Shown here one piece after another: positions 25,737-34,664 of a stretch of 64,000 bases of DNA; positions within the stretch are counted from its first letter, which is position 1, and each line of letters opens with the position of its first letter. Under the pieces are notes generated by a model that was not told where the DNA came from, did not search any database, and worked only from the letters and a program-made list of their open reading frames with translations. The DNA comes from Thermomonospora catenispora (GTDB taxonomy: Bacteria > Actinomycetota > Actinomycetes > Streptosporangiales > Streptosporangiaceae): the NCBI RefSeq assembly GCF_006363815.1, contig NZ_RRYT01000013.1, positions 47,178 through 111,177 on the forward strand, given 5' to 3'. Position numbers and translations under genes: made by a program.

Positions 25737-26161
25737 CGCCCCAGCGTCCGGCGCAGGTTCTCCGGCAGGGCGGTGGCGTCCTGCAGGGTGCCGTGGAACC
25801 CGTCCTGCAGCTCCTTGATCTTGTCCTGGACCGCCTCCGGGTCCTCTAGCACCTCCAGGGGATCGCCGTCGGGGCCGAAGAGCTCCTCGGTGAGCGCGTC
25901 GGCCTGGGCGCGCAGGTCGTCCTCGGCGACCTGGGCCGTCGTGACGATCAGCTCGGCCAGCTCGGTGGACGACGACCGCATCGCGCGCGGGCCGATCCGC
26001 AGCCCGGCCAGTCCGCGCTCGTGGGTCCACTCGACCTCGACCCGGCCGTCGGGGGATTCGGCGCGCCCGACCAGCTCGGCCGACTTGCGCGTCAGCTCCT
26101 GCGACTTGGCCGCCTGGCGTTCGGACGCCCGGAGGAACTCCCCGAAATCGAACTCGTTCAT
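25733..26161 (-). CDS. YbaB/EbfC family nucleoid-associated protein
   Basis: A 142-residue protein. The central region (VEVEWTHERGLAGLRIGPRAMRSSSTELAELIVTTAQVAEDDLRAQ) has the YbaB strand-strand-helix pattern; the family binds DNA as dimers. It is not the recR-linked ybaB, since no recR or dnaX is nearby. It belongs to the divergent actinobacterial group that often sits next to secretion or surface-protein genes. GAGGAGG precedes the ATG. It heads a two-gene operon with the LURP-like protein. Confidence 0.78.
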   Translation of the reverse strand: MNEFDFGEFLRASERQAAKSQELTRKSAELVGRAESPDGRVEVEWTHERGLAGLRIGPRAMRSSSTELAELIVTTAQVAEDDLRAQADALTEELFGPDGDPLEVLEDPEAVQDKIKELQDGFHGTLQDATALPENLRRTLGR

Positions 26162-26409
26162 CGCCCGCCCTCCTCGACGCCACCGGCCCATGCGCCATCC
26201 CGACGCCGCATGCTCCCGAGGGCCGGCCCAAAGGTTAACGAGTTCTGCGGCACCGGAGTGATCTGCACAGAAGGTGCAATTCTCCCTAAAAAGAGTTTTC
26301 TGTGAACTATCGGACGGCAATCGGCGGGTACGGGGTCCCATCCGAGCGCGATGAGCGCCCCGCCGTCGTGAACGGCGGCAGCCGACCCGTTCAGGAGGGA
26401 GTCCCGGCG

Positions 26410-26817
26410 ATGACCGCACCGACCCCCGTCCTCTCGGCCCAGGAGTGGGCCGACGCCTTCGCCGAGGCCAACAACACCGACCCGGAGATCCAGGCCCACG
26501 GCAAGCACTTCACCTGCTCGTACCTGCTGGACGCCGGCGAGCACTCCTTCGTCATCGACGTCGTGTCCGGCAAGGTCGTGCACGTCGCGGTCGATCCGGG
26601 CCCGCTCGAGGCGCCCTACCAGTTCGCGATCCGGGCGAGCGCGGAGACCTGGCGCGGCTTCGGCCGCCCGGTGCCCGAGCCGATGTTCCACGGGATCTGG
26701 TCGGCCAGCTTCCGACGCGACATGCGGCTGGAGGGCGACCTGCTCGTCCTCATGCAGAACCTGCGCTGCATCACCCGCCAGATCGAGCTGCTGCGCACCG
26801 TCGGCTCCCCCGTGTGA
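26410..26817 (+). CDS. SCP2 sterol-binding domain protein
   Basis: A 135-residue protein matching the SCP2 lipid-carrier fold: VSGKVVHVAVDPGPLEAPYQFAIRASAETWRGF and a C-terminal helix RLEGDLLVLMQNLRCITRQIELLRTV. Such domains hold acyl-CoAs or sterols. AGGAGGGA precedes the ATG. It is 14 nt upstream of an alpha/beta hydrolase on the same strand, so the two probably handle the same lipid-like substrate, one binding and one hydrolysing it; this is inference. Confidence 0.8.
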   Translation: MTAPTPVLSAQEWADAFAEANNTDPEIQAHGKHFTCSYLLDAGEHSFVIDVVSGKVVHVAVDPGPLEAPYQFAIRASAETWRGFGRPVPEPMFHGIWSASFRRDMRLEGDLLVLMQNLRCITRQIELLRTVGSPV

Positions 26818-26831
26818 GGAAGGACGACACC

Positions 26832-27692
26832 ATGAGCAGGATCTCCCCGGTCACCGGACACTATGTGACCTTCGAGGTCGACGGACTGGAATACAAGGTC
26901 TTCTACCTGGAGAACGGCACCGGACAGCCCCTGGTCTGCCAGCACACGGCCGGATGTCACAACCACCAGTGGCGCGGCCTGCTGGAGGACGAGGAGATCG
27001 CCTCCCGGTACCGGATCATCGCCTACGACCTGCCCCGCCACGGCAAGTCCGACCCGCCGGAGAACACCGAGTGGTGGAAGGAGGAGTACCGGCTCACCGC
27101 CGACCACTACTGCGCCTTCATCGTCGCGCTGTGCGACGCCCTCGACCTGCGGGACCCGATCTTCATGGGCTGCTCGTTCGGCGGGAACGTCGCCCTGCAG
27201 CTGGCGCTGCGGCACCCCGACCGGTTCGGCGGCATCCTGGCGGTGGAGGGCGCCGACCACTCTCCCGGCTTCTACCTCGACTGGTGGCAGCACCCCCACG
27301 CCAACGCCGCACAGGTGTGCGCGAGCGGGGTGTGGGACCTGATGGCCCCGCAGTCTCCCGAAGCCGACCGGTGGAAGACCTGGTTCTACTACACCCAGGG
27401 ATCCGAGGCCTTCAAGGGAGACCTGTACTTCTACTCCGTCGACCACGATCTGCGCGGTCGCCTCGGCGAGATCGACACCGACCGGTGTCCCCTGGTCATG
27501 CTCACCGGCGAGTACGACTACCTGACCACGCCCGCCGACAGCGCCCGGACCGCGGCGGCGATCGGGAACTGCACCTTCATCGAGATGAAGGACATCGGGC
27601 ACTTCCCGATGAGCGAGAACTACCCGCTCTTCCGCCGCTACCTGCTCCAGGCCCTCCAGGCGGTGGAACGGCGCAAGCCGGTCCCCGTCTGA
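26832..27692 (+). CDS. Alpha/beta hydrolase fold protein
   Basis: A 286-residue alpha/beta hydrolase. The nucleophile elbow is GCSFGG (Ser115), the acid probably Asp in TGEYDYLTT and the base His in KDIGHFPMSEN. An unusual Cys/His-containing segment, QHTAGCHNHQWR, occupies the oxyanion-loop position. It is co-directional and closely spaced with the SCP2-domain gene, suggesting a lipid or polyketide-like ester as substrate. The exact reaction is unknown. Confidence 0.85.
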   Translation: MSRISPVTGHYVTFEVDGLEYKVFYLENGTGQPLVCQHTAGCHNHQWRGLLEDEEIASRYRIIAYDLPRHGKSDPPENTEWWKEEYRLTADHYCAFIVALCDALDLRDPIFMGCSFGGNVALQLALRHPDRFGGILAVEGADHSPGFYLDWWQHPHANAAQVCASGVWDLMAPQSPEADRWKTWFYYTQGSEAFKGDLYFYSVDHDLRGRLGEIDTDRCPLVMLTGEYDYLTTPADSARTAAAIGNCTFIEMKDIGHFPMSENYPLFRRYLLQALQAVERRKPVPV

Positions 27693-27963
27693 GCCCCCCG
27701 CGACCCGCTCGCACGTCAGGACGGGGCGGCCCTCCCCGGCGCCCGGTCCTTCCGCGGGCTCCCGGGTCCCCGAGCCGCACCGGCGCGGGCAACGGCGACC
27801 TCCTCGCCGAGGTCGCCCGCGCGCCGGCCGGCCGAGAAGGACGGACGCGCGGGCGGCCTCATGGACGGCTCGCCGCCGTCGCCGGACTCCGCCCCGTCCG
27901 CGCCGTCGGCCGCCGTGGGAGTGGTTACGATCGAGGACCACGCCCGCGTTGCGGAAGGGGATC

Positions 27964-28203
27964 ATGTCTGATCAGTACGAGGCGGTGTTCGCCCGCTACG
28001 ACGTCAACGGAGATGGGCGGCTCACCGTGGAGGAGGTGACCGCGGCGATCGCGGGGATGTTCCCGGCGTCCGAAGTGGACGACCTGTCGGGGATCGTCAA
28101 GGCGCTGTTCGCCGAATACGACACCGACGGCGATGGGCTGCTGTCGGTGTCGGAGTTCGTGCCGCTGGCAAAGAATCTTCCCGAGCTCGGTTCCAAGGGC
28201 TGA
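27964..28203 (+). CDS. EF-hand calcium-binding protein
   Basis: A 79-residue protein with two canonical EF-hand loops: residues 13-24 (DVNGDGRLTVEE; ligands Asp13, Asn15, Asp17, Glu24) and 53-64 (DTDGDGLLSVSE; Asp53, Asp55, Asp57, Glu64). It resembles the small calcium-binding proteins CabC/CabD described in streptomycetes, thought to buffer Ca2+. GGAAGGGG lies before the ATG. It is a single gene with no visible partner. Confidence 0.92.
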   Translation: MSDQYEAVFARYDVNGDGRLTVEEVTAAIAGMFPASEVDDLSGIVKALFAEYDTDGDGLLSVSEFVPLAKNLPELGSKG

Positions 28204-28899
28204 GCGCTCGACGTGCCGGCCGGGCCTTCACCGGTCCGCGCCGCGCGAATGCGCTCCTGAGGTCATCGCCCTCCGGCGATTCGTCGCCGGCCGCATCGAC
28301 GGCGTCCCGCTCGGACGCCGAAACCTCACGTTCGCTGCGGAGCACATGAGGGCGACGCCGTCGTCTCGACCGGTGCATGTCGCCGCCGGCAGTGGTCTGG
28401 CCGCGCGGCGATGCGGATGTCAACGGGTTCTCCGCTTCGCCCCCTGCGGCGAGACGCCGTCCGGCGGAGGCCGCGTCGGCGAGACGACGGGCGGCCGCAC
28501 CGGTGCGTCGCCGAAGGGCGGTGCGGATTTCTCCTCATGCGGCCGGGCGGGGACCCGGTGAACGACCGCCGGTCCCCGCCCGGCCGTTTCCACACCCCGC
28601 GGCTCACCTGTGGACGCCGCGGCGAGCGGCGATCGCGTCGATCTTCGTGAAGACGTGCGCTGAAAGCGCGCGAAGACGTTCGGTGAATGCGCCCCCCGGG
28701 GCGGCCGGACGCCGTCTCCCGGCCGGGGATCGTGATCCGTGATGACCGGATCCGGCCGCGGACCGGCGGTGTCGCCGACCGTTGAAAGATCATCGAACTG
28801 GAGCGGAACCGAACCCACAGAAAGCGCGTCTCACGTATCGGCTCACGCCAATGAGGCGATCATCGCGATATTCCGTACATTGACGTATTCGGGGAGTGG
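28204..28899. other. Long gene-free region
   Basis: Nearly 700 nt without a credible gene; open frames on both strands are Arg-rich shadows of high GC. One imperfect direct repeat is visible: GTGAAGACGTGCGCTGAA at 28647-28664 and a related GCGAAGACGTTCGGTGAA ending at 28686. The last 100 nt are AT-richer (ATATTCCGTACATTGACGTATT) and likely carry the promoter of the next gene. Confidence 0.4.
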
Positions 28900-29547
28900 A
28901 TGACCGTGCAACCCCCACAGCCGCCCTCGTACGGGCCTCCGCCCGGACCGCCGACGCCGCCCGGTCCCCCTCCCGGAATGGGACCCACGGGCCCGCGGCG
29001 GTCGAACGACAACGCTGCGGCCGTCATCATCATCGCCGTCGTGGCGCTGGTGGCGGTGATCGGCGGCGCCGGCCTGCTGTGGTGGCTGTTCGCCGCCGGC
29101 AGCTCGAGCGGCACGACCACCGCGCGCAAGATTCCGGACAGCTGGCCGTCCCCCACCTACACCCTGCCGTCGCGCCCGACGATCCCGGCGTACACGCCGC
29201 CCCCGGCGTACACGCCTCCCGCCTACACGCCGCCCCCGGTCTACACGCCGCGGCGGCAGTACTACGGCGCCATCGCGGTGGCGCCCGACGGCAGCATCGG
29301 CAAGTCCTGGGACTACAGCACCAGCTCCGGCGCCGAGCAGCGGGCGCTGCGGGAGTGCCGCCGCTCCGACTGCAAGGTGCTGGTGGTCTTCGTCAACAGC
29401 TGCGGCGCCGTCGCCTACAACCCCAAGACCAACAAGTACTGGGGCGGTCGAGGCAGCACCCGGACCCAGGCGCAGAACAACGCCATCTCCAACGCCGGCG
29501 GCGGCCGCTGGATCACCTGGGTGTGCACCACCCGGTACACGGACTGA
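28900..29547 (+). CDS. DUF4189 domain membrane protein
   Basis: A 215-residue protein. A Pro/Gly-rich cytosolic start (1-36) leads to a membrane helix at about 39-62, a Pro-rich stalk with repeated YTPP units, and a C-terminal DUF4189 domain (YGAIAVAPDGSIGKSWDY, ALRECRRSDCKVLVVFVNSCGAVAYN). The conserved Cys residues probably form disulfides outside the cell. The repeat unit is present about four times. DUF4189 proteins are secreted or surface proteins without an assigned activity. Confidence 0.85.
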   Translation: MTVQPPQPPSYGPPPGPPTPPGPPPGMGPTGPRRSNDNAAAVIIIAVVALVAVIGGAGLLWWLFAAGSSSGTTTARKIPDSWPSPTYTLPSRPTIPAYTPPPAYTPPAYTPPPVYTPRRQYYGAIAVAPDGSIGKSWDYSTSSGAEQRALRECRRSDCKVLVVFVNSCGAVAYNPKTNKYWGGRGSTRTQAQNNAISNAGGGRWITWVCTTRYTD

Positions 29548-29971
29548 GCCTGGCGCCCGGTGCCGGCTGCGGCCCGAGCGCGGGCGGCCCGGCGAGCGGA
29601 GCGCAGATCCGCCGACCCGCCGCATGACCGGCGCGGCGATGACGGCGTGACCGGCGAGGGGGCGGCGTCCCGCCGCCGCGGTCGACGCACCCGGCGCCGG
29701 CGGAACGACCCGGGCCGGCGTGGGGCGGCCTTCGAGACCGGGCCGCGGCGTGGTGGCGCATGGCCGGGTTGAAGAGGGCTGGGGCCATGCGCCGCCCGGC
29801 GGATCACACCGCCGACCGACCGGGGCGATCGTCCGCATGCGTCGCGCACCGGGGGCCTGGACGGTCACAGGCCCCTCGCGTCCGCCGCACGGCGGAACGG
29901 CGCCGCCACAAGCCGGCACCTGGCGCAGCGGACGACGACGAGAACCTGCGCCGCGGCCGTCCCCTCCCCCT
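29548..29971. other. Convergent gene-free region
   Basis: No gene is supported and no strong terminator hairpin was noticed. The sequence is uniformly GC-rich and lies between two converging genes. Confidence 0.35.
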
Positions 29972-30757
29972 TCAGCGGAGGCCCTGGATCAGGTAGAGGA
30001 CGGCGAGGACGGACGCCAGAAGACCGAGGATCAGACGCAGGGCCCGTTCCGGGAGGTGCGGCTGCAGCCGGGCGCCGAGATATCCGCCGATCAGACCGCC
30101 CAGGCCGCACAGCAGACCCAGCGACCACACCGGCGCGATGTCCCCTTCGGCGGTGAAGGACAAGACCGCATACGTCAGGGCGCCGACCACCGAGGTCAGG
30201 AAGGTCGAGGCCAGTGCGGCGGGGGCGACGGTCGCGACCGGCAGGCCGCGGCCCACCAGGATGGGGCCGAGGATGGAGCCGCCGCCGATGCCGTAGACGC
30301 CGCCGACGACCCCCACGCCCAGGGCGAGGGCGGTGGTGAAGCGCGGTGAGGGCCCGCTCCCGCCCGGCTCGGCGGGGCGTCGGGCGGCGCGGACGCACAG
30401 CCACACCCCCAACGGCAGCAGGAACAGCCCCACCAGGATCCGGAAGACGTCCGGGCCGGGAACGACATGGACCCGGACGATCGCCCCGATGACGACGCCC
30501 GGCAGCGTCCCGGCGATGAGCAGCCGGGTGAGCGGACCGCTGAGACGGTCCCGGTAGCGGGCGAGCGCACCGGGACCGGAGACGATGTTGAACAGCAGGT
30601 TCGTCGGGGTGACCGCCGGGTTCGGCACACCCAGCACGCTGAGCTGCACGGGCAGCAGGAACACCGCCCCGGACACGCCCACCGGCGAGGTGACCGTCGC
30701 GATCAGCAGGCCCGCCAGGAACCCCGCCGGACCCGTCCCCCAAGCATCCCACGCCAC
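29972..30757 (-). CDS. Sulfite exporter TauE/SafE family protein
   Basis: A 261-residue membrane protein with about eight helices and the two family repeats: GFLAGLLIATVTSPVGVSGAVFLLPVQLSVLGVPNPAVTPTN in the first half and GVVGGVYGIGGGSILGPILV in the second. The family exports sulfite, sulfoacetate or related organosulfur anions. The start is a GTG with no clear ribosome-binding site. No sulfur-metabolism genes are adjacent, so the substrate is unknown. Confidence 0.88.
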   Translation of the reverse strand: MAWDAWGTGPAGFLAGLLIATVTSPVGVSGAVFLLPVQLSVLGVPNPAVTPTNLLFNIVSGPGALARYRDRLSGPLTRLLIAGTLPGVVIGAIVRVHVVPGPDVFRILVGLFLLPLGVWLCVRAARRPAEPGGSGPSPRFTTALALGVGVVGGVYGIGGGSILGPILVGRGLPVATVAPAALASTFLTSVVGALTYAVLSFTAEGDIAPVWSLGLLCGLGGLIGGYLGARLQPHLPERALRLILGLLASVLAVLYLIQGLR

Positions 30758-31119
30758 AAGGGCAAGCCTGCCTTACACATCCGTCCGGACGCGGCGATTC
30801 CCCGCCTCCTCCGGAGCGTCACGAGCCGGAGGGCTCACGCGTCCGGCGCCGGGGGAGCCCGATTGGGCCATGGCGAGCGGCGGGGATCACGTCGCCGGGC
30901 CTTCGACCGTGCGACGACGCTTCTTCGGGCGTCTCCTCAGACGGTCGCGCGTTCCCCGAGGGGGACGGGTGTGCAGGCGGGCGATCCGCGGAGCGGAAGG
31001 ACGGCCCACGCCGTGCCGCCGCCGTCATGGTGATGCCCGCCGCGCCCACACGCCCCGGGGGAGGCGTTCGGAGAGAATCGGCGGACCCGGGGAGAGCGGG
31101 CGAGGATCGGGAGGGATGC
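30758..31119. other. Divergent intergenic region
   Basis: No gene is supported. It should hold the promoters of the TauE exporter and the metallo-beta-lactamase-fold gene; no clear promoter pair or operator was recognised. Confidence 0.35.
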
Positions 31120-32049
31120 ATGCGGTGGCCGTGGGGGCGTCCGCGGATGGACGCGTTCGCCGGACTGGCCGACGTTCCGGTGGCCGACGGGGACGGCGGG
31201 GTGTCGGGGGTGTTCCTGGGGACCAGCAGCGTGCTGCTGCGGGACGGGGGCACCGCGCTGCTGACCGACGGGTTCTTCACCCGGCCGGGCTGGCTGCGGG
31301 TGGGGCTGGGACGGATCGCGCCCGACCGGGAGGCGATCGACGCCTGCCTGCGGCGGGCGGGCATCGGGCATGCCGGCTCGCTGGCGGCGGTGATATGCGT
31401 GCACTCCCACTACGACCACGCCATGGACGCCCCGGTGATCGCCCGGCGGCTCGGGGCGACGCTGGTGGGCTCGCGGTCCACCGCCAACATCGGCCGCGGC
31501 CACGGGGTGCCCGAGGAGCTGCTGCGCGTCGTGGACGACGGCGAGACGGTGCGGTTCGGGGACTTCGAGGTCACCTTCGTCGTCGGGGTGCACTGCCCTG
31601 GCGACCTGGCCCCCGGCACCGTCGACGCCCCGCTGTCCCCGCCGGCCAGGGCCACGGCGTACCGGACGGGCGAGGCGTACTCGGTGTTCTTCCGGCACCC
31701 GCTGGGCACCGTGCTGGTCCACGGCAGCGCCGGGTTCGTGCCGGGCCGGCTGGACGGGCGCCGCGCCGACGTCGTCTATCTGGGCATCGGGCAGCTCGGC
31801 AGACAGGACGACGACTACCGCCGCCGGTATTGGGCGGAGACCGTCCGCGCCACCGGCGCCGAGGTCGTCATCCCGATCCACTGGGACGACTTCACCGCCC
31901 CCTTGACCGGCCCGCTGCGCCCGTTCCCCTACTTCGCCGACGACGTCGCCGCCTCGATGCGCTTCCTGGTCGAGCAGAGCCGCCGCGACGGCGTCCGCCT
32001 GGTCCTGCCGACCTTGTGGCGGGAGACCGTCCTGCTCCCCGCCCGCTGA
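31120..32049 (+). CDS. Metallo-beta-lactamase fold hydrolase
   Basis: A 309-residue protein with the binuclear zinc motif HSHYDHAMD (His95, His97, Asp99, His100), later metal ligands expected at HGSAGF and IPIHWDDF, and a lipid-metabolism-like layout close to MBL-fold phosphodiesterase/lactonase members. The N-terminus WPWGRPRMDAFAGL is not a strong signal peptide. GGGAGGG lies before the ATG. The substrate is unknown; it is not a recognisable beta-lactamase. Confidence 0.82.
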   Translation: MRWPWGRPRMDAFAGLADVPVADGDGGVSGVFLGTSSVLLRDGGTALLTDGFFTRPGWLRVGLGRIAPDREAIDACLRRAGIGHAGSLAAVICVHSHYDHAMDAPVIARRLGATLVGSRSTANIGRGHGVPEELLRVVDDGETVRFGDFEVTFVVGVHCPGDLAPGTVDAPLSPPARATAYRTGEAYSVFFRHPLGTVLVHGSAGFVPGRLDGRRADVVYLGIGQLGRQDDDYRRRYWAETVRATGAEVVIPIHWDDFTAPLTGPLRPFPYFADDVAASMRFLVEQSRRDGVRLVLPTLWRETVLLPAR

Positions 32050-32164
32050 ATCGCGCACCGCCGCGGTCGCCCGCGAACGGCCGCAGGCCGGCCGGGGCGC
32101 GCAGCGGCACGGCCTGACCCGGCGTCCCCGCCTGTGACCCGCGGAAGGGCGCACGTGAAGAGGG

Positions 32165-32755
32165 TCACCGCCCCGGGCGGCCGCACGTTCCCGGAGGGCG
32201 GACGAACGCCAAGGTCGCGGCGGTGATCTGCGCCTCGGGATGCCCCTGGGCGATCAGGCGGGTGGCGGCGTTCAACGTGCCGACCATCAACTCCATGGTG
32301 ATCTGCGGGGACGGGTCGCCCAGCTCGACGAGGGCCTGGCGGAGCGGCTCGGTCAGCCGCCGGTGCAGGACGCGGATCCGCGCCGCGTCCTGCGGCGGCA
32401 GGTTGGGAAAGCCGATGGCGTCGGCGACGCGGTGCTCCTCGCTCCCGGCGAATTCCAAGAACGTCCGGATGTAGGCGGTCACCCGCTCGGCGGGGCCGGC
32501 CTGGGCGGCCATCACCTCGCCGAGCCGGGCGATCCATCGCTGGAAGATCTCCTCCAGCAGGTGCACCAGGATGTCGCGGGAGGTGGGGAAGTACTTGTAG
32601 ACGCTGGAGCGGGCCAGCCCGATGCGGGCGCCGACCGCGCCCGGGGTCACCGCCTCCGGACCGTCGGCGAGCACGATCTGCCGGGCCGCCTCCAGCAGCT
32701 CGGCGTACCGGCGGGTGCGGTGCTCGGCGACGGTCGGGGCGGTGATCTTCGGCAT
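32165..32755 (-). CDS. TetR family transcriptional regulator
   Basis: A 196-residue repressor with an N-terminal TetR helix-turn-helix (about residues 17-62; GARIGLARSSVYKYFPTSRDIL) and a variable ligand-binding domain. It is the last gene of the permease-ATPase-TetR unit, 20 nt after the ATPase, so it most likely controls this transporter and itself. A palindrome at the predicted transcription start of the operon is the best operator candidate. Confidence 0.93.
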   Translation of the reverse strand: MPKITAPTVAEHRTRRYAELLEAARQIVLADGPEAVTPGAVGARIGLARSSVYKYFPTSRDILVHLLEEIFQRWIARLGEVMAAQAGPAERVTAYIRTFLEFAGSEEHRVADAIGFPNLPPQDAARIRVLHRRLTEPLRQALVELGDPSPQITMELMVGTLNAATRLIAQGHPEAQITAATLAFVRPPGTCGRPGR

Positions 32756-32775
32756 GCGCGTCCTCGGCGAGCAGG

Positions 32776-33465
32776 TCAGGACAGCTTACCGTCCCGCATG
32801 TGGACGACCCGGTCGGCGGCCTCCAGCAGGTCGGTGTCGTGGGTGACCATCACGGTGGCGGCCTTGCGCTCGTGGGCCTGGGCGGCCAGCAGCGCCACGA
32901 TCTCGCGGGCCCGGCGGCGGTCCAGCGCCGCGGTGGGCTCGTCGGCCAACAGCACCGCCGGCCGGTTCATCAGCGCGCGGGCCAGCCCGACCCGCTGCCG
33001 CTCGCCGCCGGACAGCTCGTGCGGGCGGCGGTCGGCCTTGGCGGTCAGCCCGACCGCCTCCAGCAGCTCGTCGGCGCGGGCGCGGTCTTCGGCGGTGATC
33101 CGCCCCGACAGGTGCGGCACCAAGAGCAGCTGGTCGCGGGCGGTCAGCGAGGCCAGCAGGTTGCCGCTTTGGAAGACGTAGCCGATCCGGGTGCGGCGCA
33201 GCTTCGCCAGCTCGGCGGCCTTGGCGCCGGAGACGGTCACATCGGCGATGCGCACCCGGCCCCGGGTGGGGTGGATCAGCGCGCCCGCCACGGCCAGCAG
33301 GCTGGACTTGCCCGACCCCGACGGGCCGACGACCGCGACGAACTCTCCGGGCTCCACGGTCAAGGTGACCTCGTCCAGCGCGGTCACCAGCGTCTCACCC
33401 GTCCCGTACTCCAGGGTGACCTGCTCCAGGGCCAGCCCGGTGGCGGTGGCGGTGGCGGCGGTCAT
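32776..33465 (-). CDS. ABC transporter ATP-binding protein, MacB/LolD type
   Basis: A 229-residue ATPase with Walker A GPSGSGKSS, the Q-loop FQSGNLL, signature LSGGERQRVGLARAL, Walker B VLLADEPTAALD and the H-loop VTHD. It is of the LolD/MacB group that works with FtsX-type permeases. Its ATG overlaps the permease stop (ATGA), so the two proteins are made together and form one transporter. The substrate is unknown; such pairs export peptides, lipids or drugs. Confidence 0.95.
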   Translation of the reverse strand: MTAATATATGLALEQVTLEYGTGETLVTALDEVTLTVEPGEFVAVVGPSGSGKSSLLAVAGALIHPTRGRVRIADVTVSGAKAAELAKLRRTRIGYVFQSGNLLASLTARDQLLLVPHLSGRITAEDRARADELLEAVGLTAKADRRPHELSGGERQRVGLARALMNRPAVLLADEPTAALDRRRAREIVALLAAQAHERKAATVMVTHDTDLLEAADRVVHMRDGKLS

Positions 33466-34568
33466 CGGTTGCCTCCCAGGGCGAGCAGCGGATCGACGGA
33501 GGTGATGCGGCGCAGCGCCGCCAGCGCGCCCAGCACGCCCAGCACCACCAGCAGCGCCATGGCGGTGATGATCGGGCCGGGCGCCCAGGCGATCGGCATG
33601 CCGGGGGCGGCCCGCCGCAGCAGCGCGATCATCCCTGCGCCGACCGCGGTGCCGACCGCGGTGGCGGACACCAGCACCACCAGCACCTGGGCGATGGCGT
33701 CGCGGAGCAGGTAGCCGGCCGAGCCGCCCAGCGCCCGCACCAGCGCGATCTCGTCCCTGCGCTGGATCGTCCAGACCACGAAGAAGGCGCCGACCACGAA
33801 CATCGAGATCACGTACAGGAAGAACTGGATCATCTGCATCGTGGCCTGCTCGGCGGAGTACCCCGGCGACTGTCCGTAGGAGTCCTCCCGGCTGAGCACC
33901 TCGGCCTCGGGGCCGCCGGCGCCGGGCTCACCGTCCAGGGCGATGGCGGTGGCCGCCTTGAACGCCTCCTCGGGCGGCTCGCCGGGCAGCCCGTAGTGGA
34001 TGCGCTGCCAGGTCTTCAGCGGCGCGTACACCACCGCCACATGCCCGTAGGAGACGTCGCCGATGGTGCCGATGACCGGCAGCCGCACCTCGCTGCGCTC
34101 CACGACCAGCGTGTCGCCGATCTTGAGGCCCTCGTCCACCAGCTTGCGGGAGATCAGCACCCCGTCCTCCCGGCTGCCCAGCGGGTCGCCGGTCAGCGGC
34201 TCGGGCGCCATGAACGAGCCGGGCTCCACGCCGAACACCGCGACGTCCACGTCCTTGCCGCTGCGCTCTTCCTTGGCGTGGGCGAGCGTGTTGCCGTACG
34301 GGGTCGCCGCGCGGATGTCGGGGACCTTCGCCCACTCCTGCGCCAGCGCCGGATCGACCGTGCTGCGGGAGAACAGGTTGCCGTCCACGCCCGGCTGGAA
34401 GGCCAGATGGGTGGCGGGGAGGCTGCGCAGCCCCGACACGTTGTCGTTGACCAGGCCGGTGGCCAGGCCGGTGAGCAGGACGGCCAGCACCGCGATCAAC
34501 CCGACCACGGTGCCCATCAATGCGAAACGCCCCCGGGCGAACCGGAGGTCGCGCAATGCCAGGAACAC
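33462..34568 (-). CDS. ABC transporter permease, FtsX/MacB family
   Basis: A 368-residue permease with the FtsX layout: an N-terminal helix (FALMGTVVGLIAVLAVLLTGLATGLV), a large extracytoplasmic domain of about 200 residues, and three C-terminal helices (FFLYVISMFVVGAFFVVWTI and two more) ending in the family tail ITSVDPLLALGGNR. GTG is the start, preceded by GAGGTGG. It is first in the operon, about 30 nt after a predicted transcription start. Confidence 0.92.
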   Translation of the reverse strand: MFLALRDLRFARGRFALMGTVVGLIAVLAVLLTGLATGLVNDNVSGLRSLPATHLAFQPGVDGNLFSRSTVDPALAQEWAKVPDIRAATPYGNTLAHAKEERSGKDVDVAVFGVEPGSFMAPEPLTGDPLGSREDGVLISRKLVDEGLKIGDTLVVERSEVRLPVIGTIGDVSYGHVAVVYAPLKTWQRIHYGLPGEPPEEAFKAATAIALDGEPGAGGPEAEVLSREDSYGQSPGYSAEQATMQMIQFFLYVISMFVVGAFFVVWTIQRRDEIALVRALGGSAGYLLRDAIAQVLVVLVSATAVGTAVGAGMIALLRRAAPGMPIAWAPGPIITAMALLVVLGVLGALAALRRITSVDPLLALGGNR

Positions 34569-34588
34569 GGACCACCTCGAAGGATCGG

Positions 34589-34609
34589 CGGCATGCCGAG
34601 ACGAATCTA
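34589..34609 (-). promoter_or_regulatory. Promoter -10 and palindromic operator of the ABC-TetR operon
   Basis: On the minus strand TAGATT (34609-34604) is a good -10 box. The palindrome CGGCATGCCG (34589-34598) covers the predicted transcription start just downstream of it, a typical place for TetR-family autorepression. No strong -35 was recognised. Confidence 0.5.
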
Positions 34610-34664
34610 GAAGATGGGGACATGGTGTCGCCAAATCGGGGGGCGCCGTTTCTATGCTGGGCCG

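Noticed and set aside
30757..30780. A DtxR/IdeR-like iron box at the start of the TauE-family gene
   Set aside because: TAAGGCAGGCTTGCCCTT only partly matches the consensus, is one base short and is not properly palindromic.
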